From positions 1-64,000 of the forward strand of contig CAVVVS010000005.1 of assembly GCA_963751355.1 (NCBI GenBank): a DNA stretch of 64,000 bases, read 5' to 3'. Below the pieces are notes generated by a model. That model was not told where the DNA came from. It did not search any database and was given only the letters and a program-made list of their open reading frames with translations. The stretch comes from CAVVVS01 sp963751355. GTDB lineage: Bacteria; Bacteroidota; Ignavibacteria; Ignavibacteriales; Ignavibacteriaceae. Both the position numbers and the translations under genes were made by a program. Each line of letters starts with the position of its first letter. Position 1 is the stretch's first letter. Positions 21,037 through 29,732 of the stretch are shown piece by piece.

Positions 21037-22581
21037 ATGAAAAAGTTTTTTGTATTAGCGGCTCTTCTTTTTATTACGGTGTTATTAAACGCGCAGGATA
21101 AAAAAAGAATTAAAGATCCCGCTCCTAAAGAATTTCAATTTATCGGCTATTCATTTACACGGATGACATCATCAAATATAACTCCGACAAATGATATTCT
21201 GCAGGGACAGGTAATCGGCAGACTGTTCGGACAAAATTCTACGAACACGGTGCCTCAAACTTCACTTTATCTCGAACAGAGATTTGTGCCTTTTATGGTA
21301 TACAAACCTTCCATACTAGACGGTTACGCTACATTCAGAGCTTTGTTCAAAATTGATTATACCTGGGGCGATCAGGCTTACGGCGTTGGAAATAACAGGG
21401 GAGGCGCCATTAATGCGGGACAGATTAATCTTCAAACACTTCTTGCAAATGTTGAAATAAAACCCGAAGACTCGGATTGGAACGTTGTAATCGGACTGCA
21501 AAGGCTTTTCGACAACGTACGCGATCCAAACGTCAATACAGTTCAAACGGCACAGACAAGCGATTATAAACTTTCTTATTGGGGAACTCAGGCAGTCGGT
21601 ATAAATGCTTTTGCAAATCTTTCGCCTGTTACTAAAGGAAGAATCGGGTTCTTTCAATTGTGGGAAAATGAAATAAGTAAAAATGATGACGTCGTTTTGT
21701 GGATGACAGATCTTGAATCGAGAGTAGCACCGCTTCTGGAAATAGGCGGCAGCTTTTGGTACGTGTGGGACAGAGCTAAAGGTTCCGGCGGAATTTCCGT
21801 TTTGGGGCAGGGATTAAACAGCGCATTGGCGGAATACAACGGAGCTGTAAGAGTAAAGTTTCCCGGAATAACACAAAAATATCAAGCCGATCTCGCATGG
21901 GTCGGGGCACATGCTGCCTATAACAGAGACTTTTTACAGGAACGATGGTGGGCCGACGGATTTGTCATGGCAAATATCGGCTTTATTGATACCGTAGGTG
22001 CTTCAATAAAAAAAGCAGCGGATGTATTCGGCGTGGCAGCTAACGCTTCACTTCAATATAAATATGGAATGACCGTAAACGATAAAATATCGATTGAAGC
22101 TTTATACACAACCGGTGACGGAAACAATGTTAGTGACGGTAAACTTAACAGTGTGATCACCGGGAACGTTTACGGCTCACCGGTTGGTATTTACAGCGCT
22201 CACCGGGCTCTTCTGCTTTTTCCCGATCCCCAGGTTGTAAACAGATATTATTCGGCTGTTCATGATATATCAAATATGGGATTGGGTGTTACGGCAGCTT
22301 TCCTAAACCTGTCAAAAGATTTCATCCCGAATAAATTAAACATCAAACTTGGGGTTGCTTCCGCAATTTCAAATATTACTCCAAAAGGCGGCGGTAGTTA
22401 TATCGGAACGGAAGTTAATGCTGAACTCAAATATAATCTGAAAGTCTTTTTGACACTTGGTGTAAGTGCAGGATATCTGGCTTTAGGTGATTTTTATGAT
22501 GCGCCTTCTGTAACTTATTCCGGCGTGCATCCTAAAGATCCATGGGTATTTTTTACAACTCTTAGCTGGTTAATGTTTTAG
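21037..22581 (+). CDS. outer-membrane beta-barrel (porin-like) protein
   Basis: A signal peptide (MKKFFVLAALLFITVLLNAQ) is followed by about 490 residues of alternating hydrophobic and polar strands, ending in an aromatic residue (TLSWLMF), as outer-membrane barrels do. There is no plug domain, so it is a porin or passive channel rather than a TonB receptor. GGAGG precedes the ATG. It is 5 bp upstream of the lipoprotein hydrolase. I do not recognise a specific family; a substrate channel for the locus is the simplest idea. Confidence 0.75.
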   Translation: MKKFFVLAALLFITVLLNAQDKKRIKDPAPKEFQFIGYSFTRMTSSNITPTNDILQGQVIGRLFGQNSTNTVPQTSLYLEQRFVPFMVYKPSILDGYATFRALFKIDYTWGDQAYGVGNNRGGAINAGQINLQTLLANVEIKPEDSDWNVVIGLQRLFDNVRDPNVNTVQTAQTSDYKLSYWGTQAVGINAFANLSPVTKGRIGFFQLWENEISKNDDVVLWMTDLESRVAPLLEIGGSFWYVWDRAKGSGGISVLGQGLNSALAEYNGAVRVKFPGITQKYQADLAWVGAHAAYNRDFLQERWWADGFVMANIGFIDTVGASIKKAADVFGVAANASLQYKYGMTVNDKISIEALYTTGDGNNVSDGKLNSVITGNVYGSPVGIYSAHRALLLFPDPQVVNRYYSAVHDISNMGLGVTAAFLNLSKDFIPNKLNIKLGVASAISNITPKGGGSYIGTEVNAELKYNLKVFLTLGVSAGYLALGDFYDAPSVTYSGVHPKDPWVFFTTLSWLMF

Positions 22582-22586
22582 GAGGG

Positions 22587-23543
22587 ATGATGAAAAGAAG
22601 TTATTTAAAATTTTTAGCTGCTGTATTTTTTCTAATTAGTTTTGCCGGGTGTGCCGGGGGCTATTTATACACCGGTATGCCGGCACTTCAATTTGAGAAT
22701 ATTGATTACGGTTTCCCGACTAAAACTATTCTAGATGATCCGAAAATTTCTTATATCGATATCGGGAGCGGAGACGAAACAATATTACTTGTTCACGGAC
22801 TTGCAAGTAATGCCGGATTCTGGAGATATAATATCCCTGAACTTTCAAAGCATTACCGCGTAATAGCCGTTGATCTGCCCGGTTACGGAAAATCTCAAAA
22901 AGGTGTTTATACATATTCAATGTCTTTTTATGCTGAAACGTTAAAAAAAATCATGGATGCTTTGAATCTCAATAAAGTTATTTTAATTGGGCATTCAATG
23001 GGCGGTCAAATAGGTATAACTTTCGCGTTAAAGTATTCCGAAAGATTAACTAAATTGATTCTTGCCGATCCTGCTGGAATAGAAAAGTTCACGTGCGGAC
23101 AGGGCGATTGGTTAAAAAGTGTTCTGACTGTGGCAGGAATTAAAGAAACTACCGAAGAAGGTGTACGTAAAAATCTTTCCAATAATTTTTATACCTGGAA
23201 TGATAAATTGGAATGGATGGTTGAAGAGCGTGTGAGGATGGCAAAAGCCGCTGATTTTGACAATTTTTGTTATGCTGTTGTAAGATGCGTTCACGCTATG
23301 ATTGATGAACCGACTTCGGACAAATTAAAGGATATTAAAATCCCTACTTTGATCATTTACGGTAAGTATGATTGGCTAATTCCGAATCCTTACTTAAATC
23401 CCGGCTTTCCTTCAGGTGTTTTTGAAACAGGAGCTAAATTAATTCCGGATTGTAAACTTGCGGAAATTAATGATTCCGGACATATGGTAATGATGGAGCA
23501 GCCGGAAAAATTTAATGAAGCTGTCATTAATTTTTTAAAATAA
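22587..23543 (+). CDS. alpha/beta hydrolase, predicted lipoprotein
   Basis: The N-terminus has a hydrophobic signal ending in a lipobox, SFAGC (Cys21), so the enzyme is probably anchored in the envelope. The fold shows LLVHGLASNAGFW (oxyanion loop), the nucleophile elbow LIGHSMGGQ and the C-terminal histidine in NDSGHMVMMEQPE, as in esterases, lipases and dehalogenase-like hydrolases of 280-320 residues. AGGAGGGATG gives a strong ribosome site 5 bp after the porin stop. It is paralogous to the next gene. An esterase releasing a carboxylate for the nearby symporter is plausible. Confidence 0.9.
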   Translation: MMKRSYLKFLAAVFFLISFAGCAGGYLYTGMPALQFENIDYGFPTKTILDDPKISYIDIGSGDETILLVHGLASNAGFWRYNIPELSKHYRVIAVDLPGYGKSQKGVYTYSMSFYAETLKKIMDALNLNKVILIGHSMGGQIGITFALKYSERLTKLILADPAGIEKFTCGQGDWLKSVLTVAGIKETTEEGVRKNLSNNFYTWNDKLEWMVEERVRMAKAADFDNFCYAVVRCVHAMIDEPTSDKLKDIKIPTLIIYGKYDWLIPNPYLNPGFPSGVFETGAKLIPDCKLAEINDSGHMVMMEQPEKFNEAVINFLK

Positions 23544-23548
23544 TATTT

Positions 23549-23580
23549 AAAGCTGACTTAAGGTTTTAGGTCAGCTTTTT
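23549..23580 (+). terminator. rho-independent terminator between the two hydrolase genes
   Basis: AAAGCTGAC (23549-23557) pairs with GTCAGCTTT (23570-23578), followed by TT then CT-rich sequence. It probably ends most of the main operon transcript before the second hydrolase. Confidence 0.75.
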
Positions 23581-23596
23581 CTAAATTCTATCTATA

Positions 23597-24466
23597 ATGC
23601 AATTCTCCGAACTCAAATATCCGTTTGATTTAAAAAAAAATTTGCTCGACGGAAACATACAACTCGCTTATGTTGACGAAGGAAGCGGCGAACAAACAAT
23701 ATTATTTATTCACGGCCTCGGAAGTTACATCCCGGCGTGGAGAAGAAACATAAGTGTTCTTAAAAATAATTTCAGATGTATCGCAGTTGACCTTCCGGGG
23801 TACGGAAAATCTAGTAAAAATATTCATTCGGGTGAGATGAATTTTTACTCGTCTGTATTAAAAGATTTCATCACAAGATTGAAGTTAAAAAAAGTAACTA
23901 TAGCTGGTCATAGTATGGGCGGACAAATTGCAATAAATACTGCTTTATTATATCCCGAAACTGTATATAAACTTATTCTTATTGCTCCTGCAGGGTTTGA
24001 AGAATTTTCTGCAGATGAAATTAAATGGTCAAAAAGGACATACTCGGCTGAATATTTTGCTTCAACAACCCCGAAGCAAATAGAGTTAAATGTAAGAGCC
24101 AATTTTTACAAAATGCCCGCCGATGCTAAGTTTATGATAACCGATCGAATTGCTGTAAGAGACTCGGATGAATTTAAAAATTACTGTAATGTTGTTTCAA
24201 ATTCATTATGCGGAATGTTTGACAATCCGGTGAGTGAGCGCCTTCGGTTAATCAAGCAATCAACATTGGTAGTTTTTGGATTAAACGATAAATTTATTCC
24301 TAATAGACTTTTTCATAAAACAACGACAGAAGCAATTGCCCGGAAAGGGACGGAAAAAATTTACGACTCAAAGCTGGTTTTAATTCCCAGATGCGGACAT
24401 TTTATCCCATATGAAAAACCCGATGAATTTAATAAAGAAGTTTTGAATTTTATGGGTATTATATAA
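23597..24466 (+). CDS. alpha/beta hydrolase, cytoplasmic paralogue
   Basis: This 289-residue hydrolase is clearly related to its upstream neighbour: IHGLGSYIPAWRRNI, VDLPGYGKS, AGHSMGGQIA (nucleophile Ser) and PRCGHFIPYEKPDEF (catalytic His). It lacks a signal peptide or lipobox, so it should act in the cytoplasm. It starts 16 bp after a terminator and has no strong ribosome site. A tandem duplication that split into envelope and cytoplasmic versions is likely. Confidence 0.88.
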   Translation: MQFSELKYPFDLKKNLLDGNIQLAYVDEGSGEQTILFIHGLGSYIPAWRRNISVLKNNFRCIAVDLPGYGKSSKNIHSGEMNFYSSVLKDFITRLKLKKVTIAGHSMGGQIAINTALLYPETVYKLILIAPAGFEEFSADEIKWSKRTYSAEYFASTTPKQIELNVRANFYKMPADAKFMITDRIAVRDSDEFKNYCNVVSNSLCGMFDNPVSERLRLIKQSTLVVFGLNDKFIPNRLFHKTTTEAIARKGTEKIYDSKLVLIPRCGHFIPYEKPDEFNKEVLNFMGII

Positions 24467-24718
24467 ACTTTGTACTACTATCATGAAGGAATTTCAAATC
24501 TGTCCCACACGGATAGAAACAATTTGGAACAAATATAATTAGTGGAAAGTTTTTCCCTTTTGTTAACATTTCGAACTATCAAATTTTACTAAAAATCTAA
24601 AATAGAAATCAGTAAAAATGGAGTAAGTTGTTCATTTTTGAATTGATACCAACAAATGATTGGATTTAAAAAGATATCTTCTGTTCATAAATTATTTTTT
24701 AGCATATCTGGGGTTCTA

Positions 24719-24749
24719 AAAAAAAGCTGCCGGAAAAGCAGCTTTTTTT
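24719..24749. terminator. bidirectional rho-independent terminator
   Basis: AAAAAAGCTGC (24720-24730), loop CGGAAAA and GCAGCTTTTTT (24738-24748) form a stem flanked by A-tract and T-tract. It serves both the plus-strand hydrolase locus and the minus-strand qNOR gene. Confidence 0.9.
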
Positions 24750-24782
24750 GTAAGTCACTAACGGTAATCGTCAAAGTTATTT

Positions 24783-27002
24783 TTAAGCTCTTTCCTTCAC
24801 AAACTTTATTGATAGATTGAAAATGAAGAAAACGAGAATGATTGCGCCGATTGCAAAAATAGTATCGCCGAACGCCCTTGTCCAGCGTATTGTTTGCATT
24901 GTGGGACTTTGAAGGAATGCAGCGCTTCTTGCATACCAATAACCGTATTTCACCGACGCCCAGGTCTGCATCAATCCCACCGGAAGCAAGCTGAACACTA
25001 CCATTGCGAATAAACCAAAGTTGATAAGCCAGAACGAAAATTTTAACGGTTTTTCATTCCATTTTATTTCCGGTCGGAGCGCTCTTAAACTGAAAAGCAT
25101 CAGCCCGATTCCGAGCATTCCGTAAACACCGAACAGTGCGGCATGTCCGTGAACCGGAGTAGTGTTTAATCCCTGCATATAATAGAGCGCAATAGGCGGA
25201 TTGATCATGAATCCGAACAGACCTGCTCCGATCATATTCCAAAAAGCGACGGCAACAAAAAAATTGATAGGCCATTTATATTTTTTAACCCATTCTTTTG
25301 ATCTGGACATCCGGATATTTCCCCAGGCTTCATAACCTACAAACAGGAGCGGAACAACTTCGAGTGCACTAAATGCAGAACCCAGTGCGAGCACAAATAT
25401 CGGTGTACCGGAAAAGTATAAATGATGGAGTGTACCTATAATTCCACCGGAGAGGAATATTGTTGCGGCTAAAATAGTCGCCTGCCCCGCAGTTTTCAAG
25501 CTCAGGAGTTTTAGTCTGGCAAACAGAAATGAAATTACCACGGTAGCGAAAACCTCGAAGAATCCTTCTACCCACAGATGAACGACCCACCATCTCCAAT
25601 ATTCTGCGATTGCGAGGTTTGTATGTTTTCCATACATAAGAGCGGCAGCGTAAAAACCTGCAATTGCTATTGAAGAGATGAGGAAAAGAGTGAGAATGGG
25701 TTTTTGATCGTCTTTTTTAAGCAGCGCAGGTTTGATAGCTCTGAACATTAAAAACAGCCATAAGAATAATCCGGCAAGCAGAGCAATCTGGAAGAGCCTT
25801 CCGAGATCGATATATTCATAACCGCTGTGTCCCAGTAAAAACCATAATTTTGAGGGGAGTAGATTCATCACGCTCAACCATTCTCCGAACATAGAACCAA
25901 GCACGACGACGAGTAATGCACCGAATAAAATATTTACTCCAAGTTTTTGTCCTCTCGGTTCAACACCGCTTACTGCTGGTCCGATATACAATCCTGAAGC
26001 AAGCCATGCTGTTGCTATCCAGAAAATACCAAGCTGCAGGTGCCATGTTCTTGTGATTGGATAAGGAATAACTTTTGCAATAGGGATGCCGTAAAATTTA
26101 GTTCCTTCAACTCCGTAGTGGGCCGTAATAACACCCATAATTATTTGTAAAATGAACAATCCTGACACAACCCAGAAATATTTTATGACAGCCTGTTGTG
26201 AGGGAGTGGCTTTTGCTTTAAGCAAGGGATCATCGTTAGGAATATCGCTGAAATCCGTATCATCTTTTTTTCCGGCGTAAAACCATGCCATTCCGCCGAT
26301 TCCGGCTAACAGTAAAATAATACTTACTCCGGTCCAAATTATTGATGCTCCCGTAGGATTATTTCCGATTAGCTCTTCATGCGGCCAATTGCTGGTGTAT
26401 GTAATGTCATCATTCGGTCTGTCCGTTGATGCTGCCCAAGATGTCCAAAAGTAAAATGCGGATAATTTACGAATCCGTGCGGGATCGGTCAGCGTATTTT
26501 TTCTAATGGAATAGGCATTCCTTCCGTTCATGAATACATCTGTGTAATGGGTAATATTACTCTGAATTGCTTCGGCTCTGAGGCTATCGATAGTAATAAT
26601 CCCGGTTTTATTATTGTAAGTGTTGGTTCTGTAAATTTTTTTAAGACGGGCTTTCAATAATGCTTGATCATCATTTGGAAGGCGAGAATAATTTTTATTG
26701 AAATTTAAAACAGACCATTTATTTAAAACAAAAACAGCTTCGCGGTGAAGCCAGTCAGCCGTCCAATCGGGTGCTACATAACTGCCGTGCCCCCACACCG
26801 AACCGACTTCCATACCGCCCATTTCCTGCCAAACGTTTTGTCCGCTTTCTATATCTTCTTTTGTAAAGATTGTTTTTCCGTTAGAGGATTCAACTTTTTT
26901 CGGTATCGGTGGAGCCTGCTGGTAAATTCTTGTACCGACCCAGCCGAGTACCGCAAACGAAATAATAATAACTAGTATGAATGGTATCCAATATTTCTTC
27001 AT
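24783..27002 (-). CDS. norB: quinol-dependent nitric oxide reductase (single-subunit)
   Basis: The enzyme reduces 2 NO to N2O in the cytoplasmic membrane using quinol. At 739 residues it is the fused qNOR type, with an N-terminal periplasmic domain (about 30-220) ahead of about twelve membrane helices. Metal ligands are visible: His321 (low-spin haem), His475 with Glu479 in HLWVEG (FeB), His526-His527 (FeB), and His618 and His620 in HGH (haem b3 and low-spin haem). No norC adjoins. A perfect TTGAC-N4-GTCAA box upstream suggests NO-responsive CRP/FNR control. It is monocistronic. Confidence 0.95.
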   Translation of the reverse strand: MKKYWIPFILVIIISFAVLGWVGTRIYQQAPPIPKKVESSNGKTIFTKEDIESGQNVWQEMGGMEVGSVWGHGSYVAPDWTADWLHREAVFVLNKWSVLNFNKNYSRLPNDDQALLKARLKKIYRTNTYNNKTGIITIDSLRAEAIQSNITHYTDVFMNGRNAYSIRKNTLTDPARIRKLSAFYFWTSWAASTDRPNDDITYTSNWPHEELIGNNPTGASIIWTGVSIILLLAGIGGMAWFYAGKKDDTDFSDIPNDDPLLKAKATPSQQAVIKYFWVVSGLFILQIIMGVITAHYGVEGTKFYGIPIAKVIPYPITRTWHLQLGIFWIATAWLASGLYIGPAVSGVEPRGQKLGVNILFGALLVVVLGSMFGEWLSVMNLLPSKLWFLLGHSGYEYIDLGRLFQIALLAGLFLWLFLMFRAIKPALLKKDDQKPILTLFLISSIAIAGFYAAALMYGKHTNLAIAEYWRWWVVHLWVEGFFEVFATVVISFLFARLKLLSLKTAGQATILAATIFLSGGIIGTLHHLYFSGTPIFVLALGSAFSALEVVPLLFVGYEAWGNIRMSRSKEWVKKYKWPINFFVAVAFWNMIGAGLFGFMINPPIALYYMQGLNTTPVHGHAALFGVYGMLGIGLMLFSLRALRPEIKWNEKPLKFSFWLINFGLFAMVVFSLLPVGLMQTWASVKYGYWYARSAAFLQSPTMQTIRWTRAFGDTIFAIGAIILVFFIFNLSIKFVKERA

Positions 27003-27118
27003 TAATTTATCCCTGTTTTTTTGAATGGAGAATTTTTGATTTTTTAACTAACTAATATTTGTATCCCTGCGGTTTTTTTGTACTTTCGAAAAATAGGGGA
27101 GATATACTTCCCAAAACC

Positions 27119-27132
27119 TTGACTTAAGTCAA
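27119..27132. promoter_or_regulatory. NNR/DNR/FNR-type binding site upstream of norB
   Basis: TTGACTTAAGTCAA is a perfect palindrome of the form TTGAC-N4-GTCAA. This is the classic half-site pair of NO-sensing CRP/FNR regulators. Its centre is about 123 bp from the norB start codon. Confidence 0.7.
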
Positions 27133-27253
27133 AAATAGGACAAAAATATCCGATTTAATTTATAATGATGCTTTAAAACACAGATTCTCTTAAAAAAGGT
27201 GAGTGCGTTATGATTTTATTTTGTGAAAGGTAGTCAGCAAAACGTGAGTTATT

Positions 27254-27335
27254 TATGAGTCCACTATAAAAAGTATATAAATGTTATTCTGAATCGGTGA
27301 AAGAATGACGCGTCTGAGTTTTTAAAGTGGAATTA
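27254..27335. repeat. MITE-like element, shortened copy
   Basis: It starts TATGAGTCCACTATAAAAAG, contains TTATTCTGAATCGGTGAAAG and ends CTGAGTTTTTAAAGTGG. A longer copy is at 52664-52805 with the same left end and an inverted right end. The internal AGAATCT hairpin of the long copy is missing here. Confidence 0.6.
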
Positions 27336-27451
27336 TTTATAAAAATATTTTTAATTATTATTACTATTGTGAATGATTTGAAAAATTTTGTGGTAAAATA
27401 TTTTATTGGCGGGAATGTGAGGATTATAGATTTATTAATAATAAGTCTTTG

Positions 27452-28117
27452 TTAGTAGTCAATATTTCCATACCCTAAAATTTTCGGACCAAAATTTATA
27501 TTTAAAGCAACTATTCCGGCAGGGGTCATTCCTATACAATAAGGCTGGTGTGATTCGTCCGTGAAATAAAACATTGAGTATCCCCATTCATAAAATATTA
27601 AATCGCCTGTTTCCGGCTTGTCTATCGGTTTAATGAAATCTTTCAATTTATACCTGTTCTTTTCATCAACGTGAGTTTTTGAGTATTTATTAATCATATA
27701 CGTTGCAAAACTAGGCGAATCAAAACCCTTTTGCGGATTTATGCTGCCGATTTTCCATTTTATATTACCTCTTTTCATATCCTTTATTTCACTTAACAGG
27801 CGTGCTTGTTTTGGAAAAAGGGAAAATAGCATTTTCGATTCCGACCAGTTGATCTGATGGAGGTTGGATACGAAATCAGTGGATTTTTCTAATTGTTTTT
27901 GCAGCGCATTGATTTGCACTTTCATAGAGTCTATTTCTTTAATATACTTTTCTCTTTCATTTTTTATTTCATTCAACTGCTTAATTTTATTGCCTGTAAA
28001 AATAATTAATATGAAAGCTAGTAGTATAGGAATAATACTATATATAATTGTTCTATTGCGCGATTTGCGTTCTTTTTTTTCTATTAGTTCCAGCAGATCT
28101 TTTGGTTCTGTTATCAT
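27452..28117 (-). CDS. membrane-anchored coiled-coil protein with NlpC/P60-like C-terminal domain
   Basis: This 221-residue protein has one membrane segment (about 25-42), a coiled coil (about 45-85) and a C-terminal domain. That domain resembles NlpC/P60-type cysteine peptidases: KGFDSPSF aligns with the usual GFDCSGF, and KPETGDLIFYEWGY plus IGMTPAGI aligns with the PGDLVFF-H region. The expected nucleophile Cys reads Ser, so classical activity is doubtful. Its start lies 1 bp after the stop of the upstream gene, so the two are translationally coupled. The family call is tentative. Confidence 0.5.
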   Translation of the reverse strand: MITEPKDLLELIEKKERKSRNRTIIYSIIPILLAFILIIFTGNKIKQLNEIKNEREKYIKEIDSMKVQINALQKQLEKSTDFVSNLHQINWSESKMLFSLFPKQARLLSEIKDMKRGNIKWKIGSINPQKGFDSPSFATYMINKYSKTHVDEKNRYKLKDFIKPIDKPETGDLIFYEWGYSMFYFTDESHQPYCIGMTPAGIVALNINFGPKILGYGNIDY

Positions 28118-28118
28118 T

Positions 28119-28499
28119 TTATAATAAGGCTGTTTTTTCTAATGTTTTCCACATTATTTCTTTCAGACGCTTAACTTCTTCCGGGTCCCTATTTGAATCA
28201 TCCTTTATATTCACCAATAGCTGATTCTTTATTAAATTGAATACACCAATCTTTTCTTTTCGTTGAATTATCTCTTTTATTTGGAATCCGCTCAATGAAG
28301 ATACAAAACCTCCCCCGATACTCAATAACGTTTTAATCCCTTCGGCTATTTGCTCCCCTGGTAATGCTACAGATATAATTATGACGACTACGCCGAGAAT
28401 AAATATGCCTATTGCAAAAAGCAAATAATATTTAATCGCGCTGCGTTGGGAGGATATTAGGTTATCAAGATACGATTCATCTATTACAAAAGAGCTCAT
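28119..28499 (-). CDS. two-helix membrane protein (hypothetical)
   Basis: This 126-residue protein has a short N-terminal region, a long hydrophobic helix (about 22-47), a second weaker one around IKTLLSIGGGFVSSLSGF (64-82) and a charged C-terminal helix. The layout resembles small two-transmembrane modules seen in bacterial conflict systems, but no family is certain. It is the first gene of a two-gene minus-strand cassette with the NlpC/P60-like protein. Confidence 0.5.
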   Translation of the reverse strand: MSSFVIDESYLDNLISSQRSAIKYYLLFAIGIFILGVVVIIISVALPGEQIAEGIKTLLSIGGGFVSSLSGFQIKEIIQRKEKIGVFNLIKNQLLVNIKDDSNRDPEEVKRLKEIMWKTLEKTALL

Positions 28500-28778
28500 A
28501 GTCTCTCTTGATAGTTGAAAATAATGAAGTGTTAATTACTTAACTAATAATGTAGTTTTTATTTATTTAAAATTCAATAAAAATTTTGGTAATTGTTAAC
28601 TCGTTGTATTCACAGATATTACGTGAACACTTTGCTGAAGTTGATTCTCCAAAGAGCCGGCAAAGCGGCATTTCAGGGTGCGAAAACAATTCATTTTTGA
28701 GATTTCGAATACCTTCACAGCGGACAGGCAAGCGCGGAATGATATGAACGAATTAGGTATCAGGTCAGGTAAATATTA

Positions 28779-28865
28779 GAGCCTATGCAAAACAAATTTT
28801 ACTTAATTGTCATTTCGGCCGAGTGGGGAAATCTTACAATTCTAAAAGATTTGCACTTTAGGCTC
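28779..28865. repeat. 87-bp inverted-repeat (REP/MITE-like) element
   Basis: GAGCCTATGCAAA (28779-28791) is inverted as TTTGCACTTTAGGCTC (28850-28865), with a three-base insertion. The inside has TGTCATTTCGGCCGAGTGGG and GAAATCTT. A GTAATTTCGAAGGAATCATC motif follows on the other strand at about 28874-28902. Confidence 0.6.
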
Positions 28866-29147
28866 AAAGGTCTCAGTCGATGATTCCTTCGAAATTACAA
28901 ATAAACTATTTTACAAAAAGTCTATTATCTAAACATCTTTGAGTATATAGTATTTACTAATACGGTGGCAGTTTGTATTTCCCAAGTTAAAAATTTAATG
29001 AATTAAATCCTTAAAAAACTATTTGTTGGATGCGGGAATTTATACCCTTTTTTATTCGAAAAACTAATTCTCAATTAGTTTTTGGGAAGGAGACTATACA
29101 TTAATTTTGGATTAATTTGCATTTCTGGTAATGCATGGACCTGGCCT

Positions 29148-29235
29148 AAAAGATGTAGTTCCTTTTTCATCCTTTTGACCTATTGAATACTTCCTTAAAT
29201 ATAGTGATAATGCTTTAGGAATTAAATCAAGGAAT
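29148..29235 (+). promoter_or_regulatory. shared stress-island element, copy A
   Basis: AAAAGATGTAGTTCCTTTTT then CATCCTTTTG starts the element; ATATAGTGATAATG follows about 27 nt later. Related copies are at 30841, 32186 and 33744, each in front of an envelope or stress gene. It lies about 70-155 nt before the TTG start of the YtxH gene. Confidence 0.7.
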
Positions 29236-29303
29236 CTCTTTTAGCTAAAGAAGGGATTTAAATTGTAGAAAAATAAAAAGGACATTACTGATGGAGGTTT
29301 AAG

Positions 29304-29732
29304 TTGGCTAAACATAGATATGAAATGGGAAAAGGATTAATGGTCGGAATATTTGCCGGTGCCGCTATCGGATCAATCATCACGCTTCTGTTCGCTCCGA
29401 AATCCGGGAAAAAATTTCGAAAGTACATTATATATAAATCACAAAATTTTATCGATGATGCCGATAAATATATTGCAACTGCCAAAAAGGACGCATCACA
29501 ATTAATTAAGGATGTAAAAAAAAAGTCGGAATTATTGGTTGCAGATGCTGAAGTGAAGTTAGATTCACTTTTAGATGAATCCGAAAAGATACTTAACAAT
29601 ACTAAAGATAGATTAGAAGATTATATGCATATTGGAAACGTTAAACTTGAAAAAGATAGTGGACGTTTGAAATCCTCCATCAAGGAACTCATAAATGATA
29701 TTAAATCCGATAGGAAACATGATAGATCATGA
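29304..29732 (+). CDS. YtxH-domain protein
   Basis: This 142-residue protein has a glycine-rich hydrophobic helix near the start (MVGIFAGAAIGSIITLLFAPKSGKKFRKYI), the hallmark of YtxH-type stress proteins. A long charged alpha-helical tail (about 45-140) follows. The start is TTG with GGAGG 7 nt upstream; there is no nearer ATG with a ribosome site. It overlaps the next gene by 4 bp (ATGA). A shared upstream element groups it with the other island genes. Confidence 0.85.
   Translation: MAKHRYEMGKGLMVGIFAGAAIGSIITLLFAPKSGKKFRKYIIYKSQNFIDDADKYIATAKKDASQLIKDVKKKSELLVADAEVKLDSLLDESEKILNNTKDRLEDYMHIGNVKLEKDSGRLKSSIKELINDIKSDRKHDRS

Larger units (their letters stand above)
27003..27451. other. intergenic region upstream of norB
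   Basis: This stretch holds the NNR/DNR-type box (27119-27132) and a shortened copy of a MITE-like element (27254-27335). The rest is AT-rich and has no other recognisable feature. Confidence 0.6.
28500..29303. other. intergenic region with palindromic element and shared stress-island motif
   Basis: It contains an 87-bp inverted-repeat element (28779-28865) and the first copy of the shared element of the stress island (29148-29235). The 28608-28740 part is richer in GC and could be a decayed coding relic, but I recognise no protein on either strand. Confidence 0.6.

Noticed and set aside
28608..28740. GC-richer stretch that might be a decayed transposase or other gene
   Set aside because: No motif could be recognised in any frame; reporting a function would be a guess.
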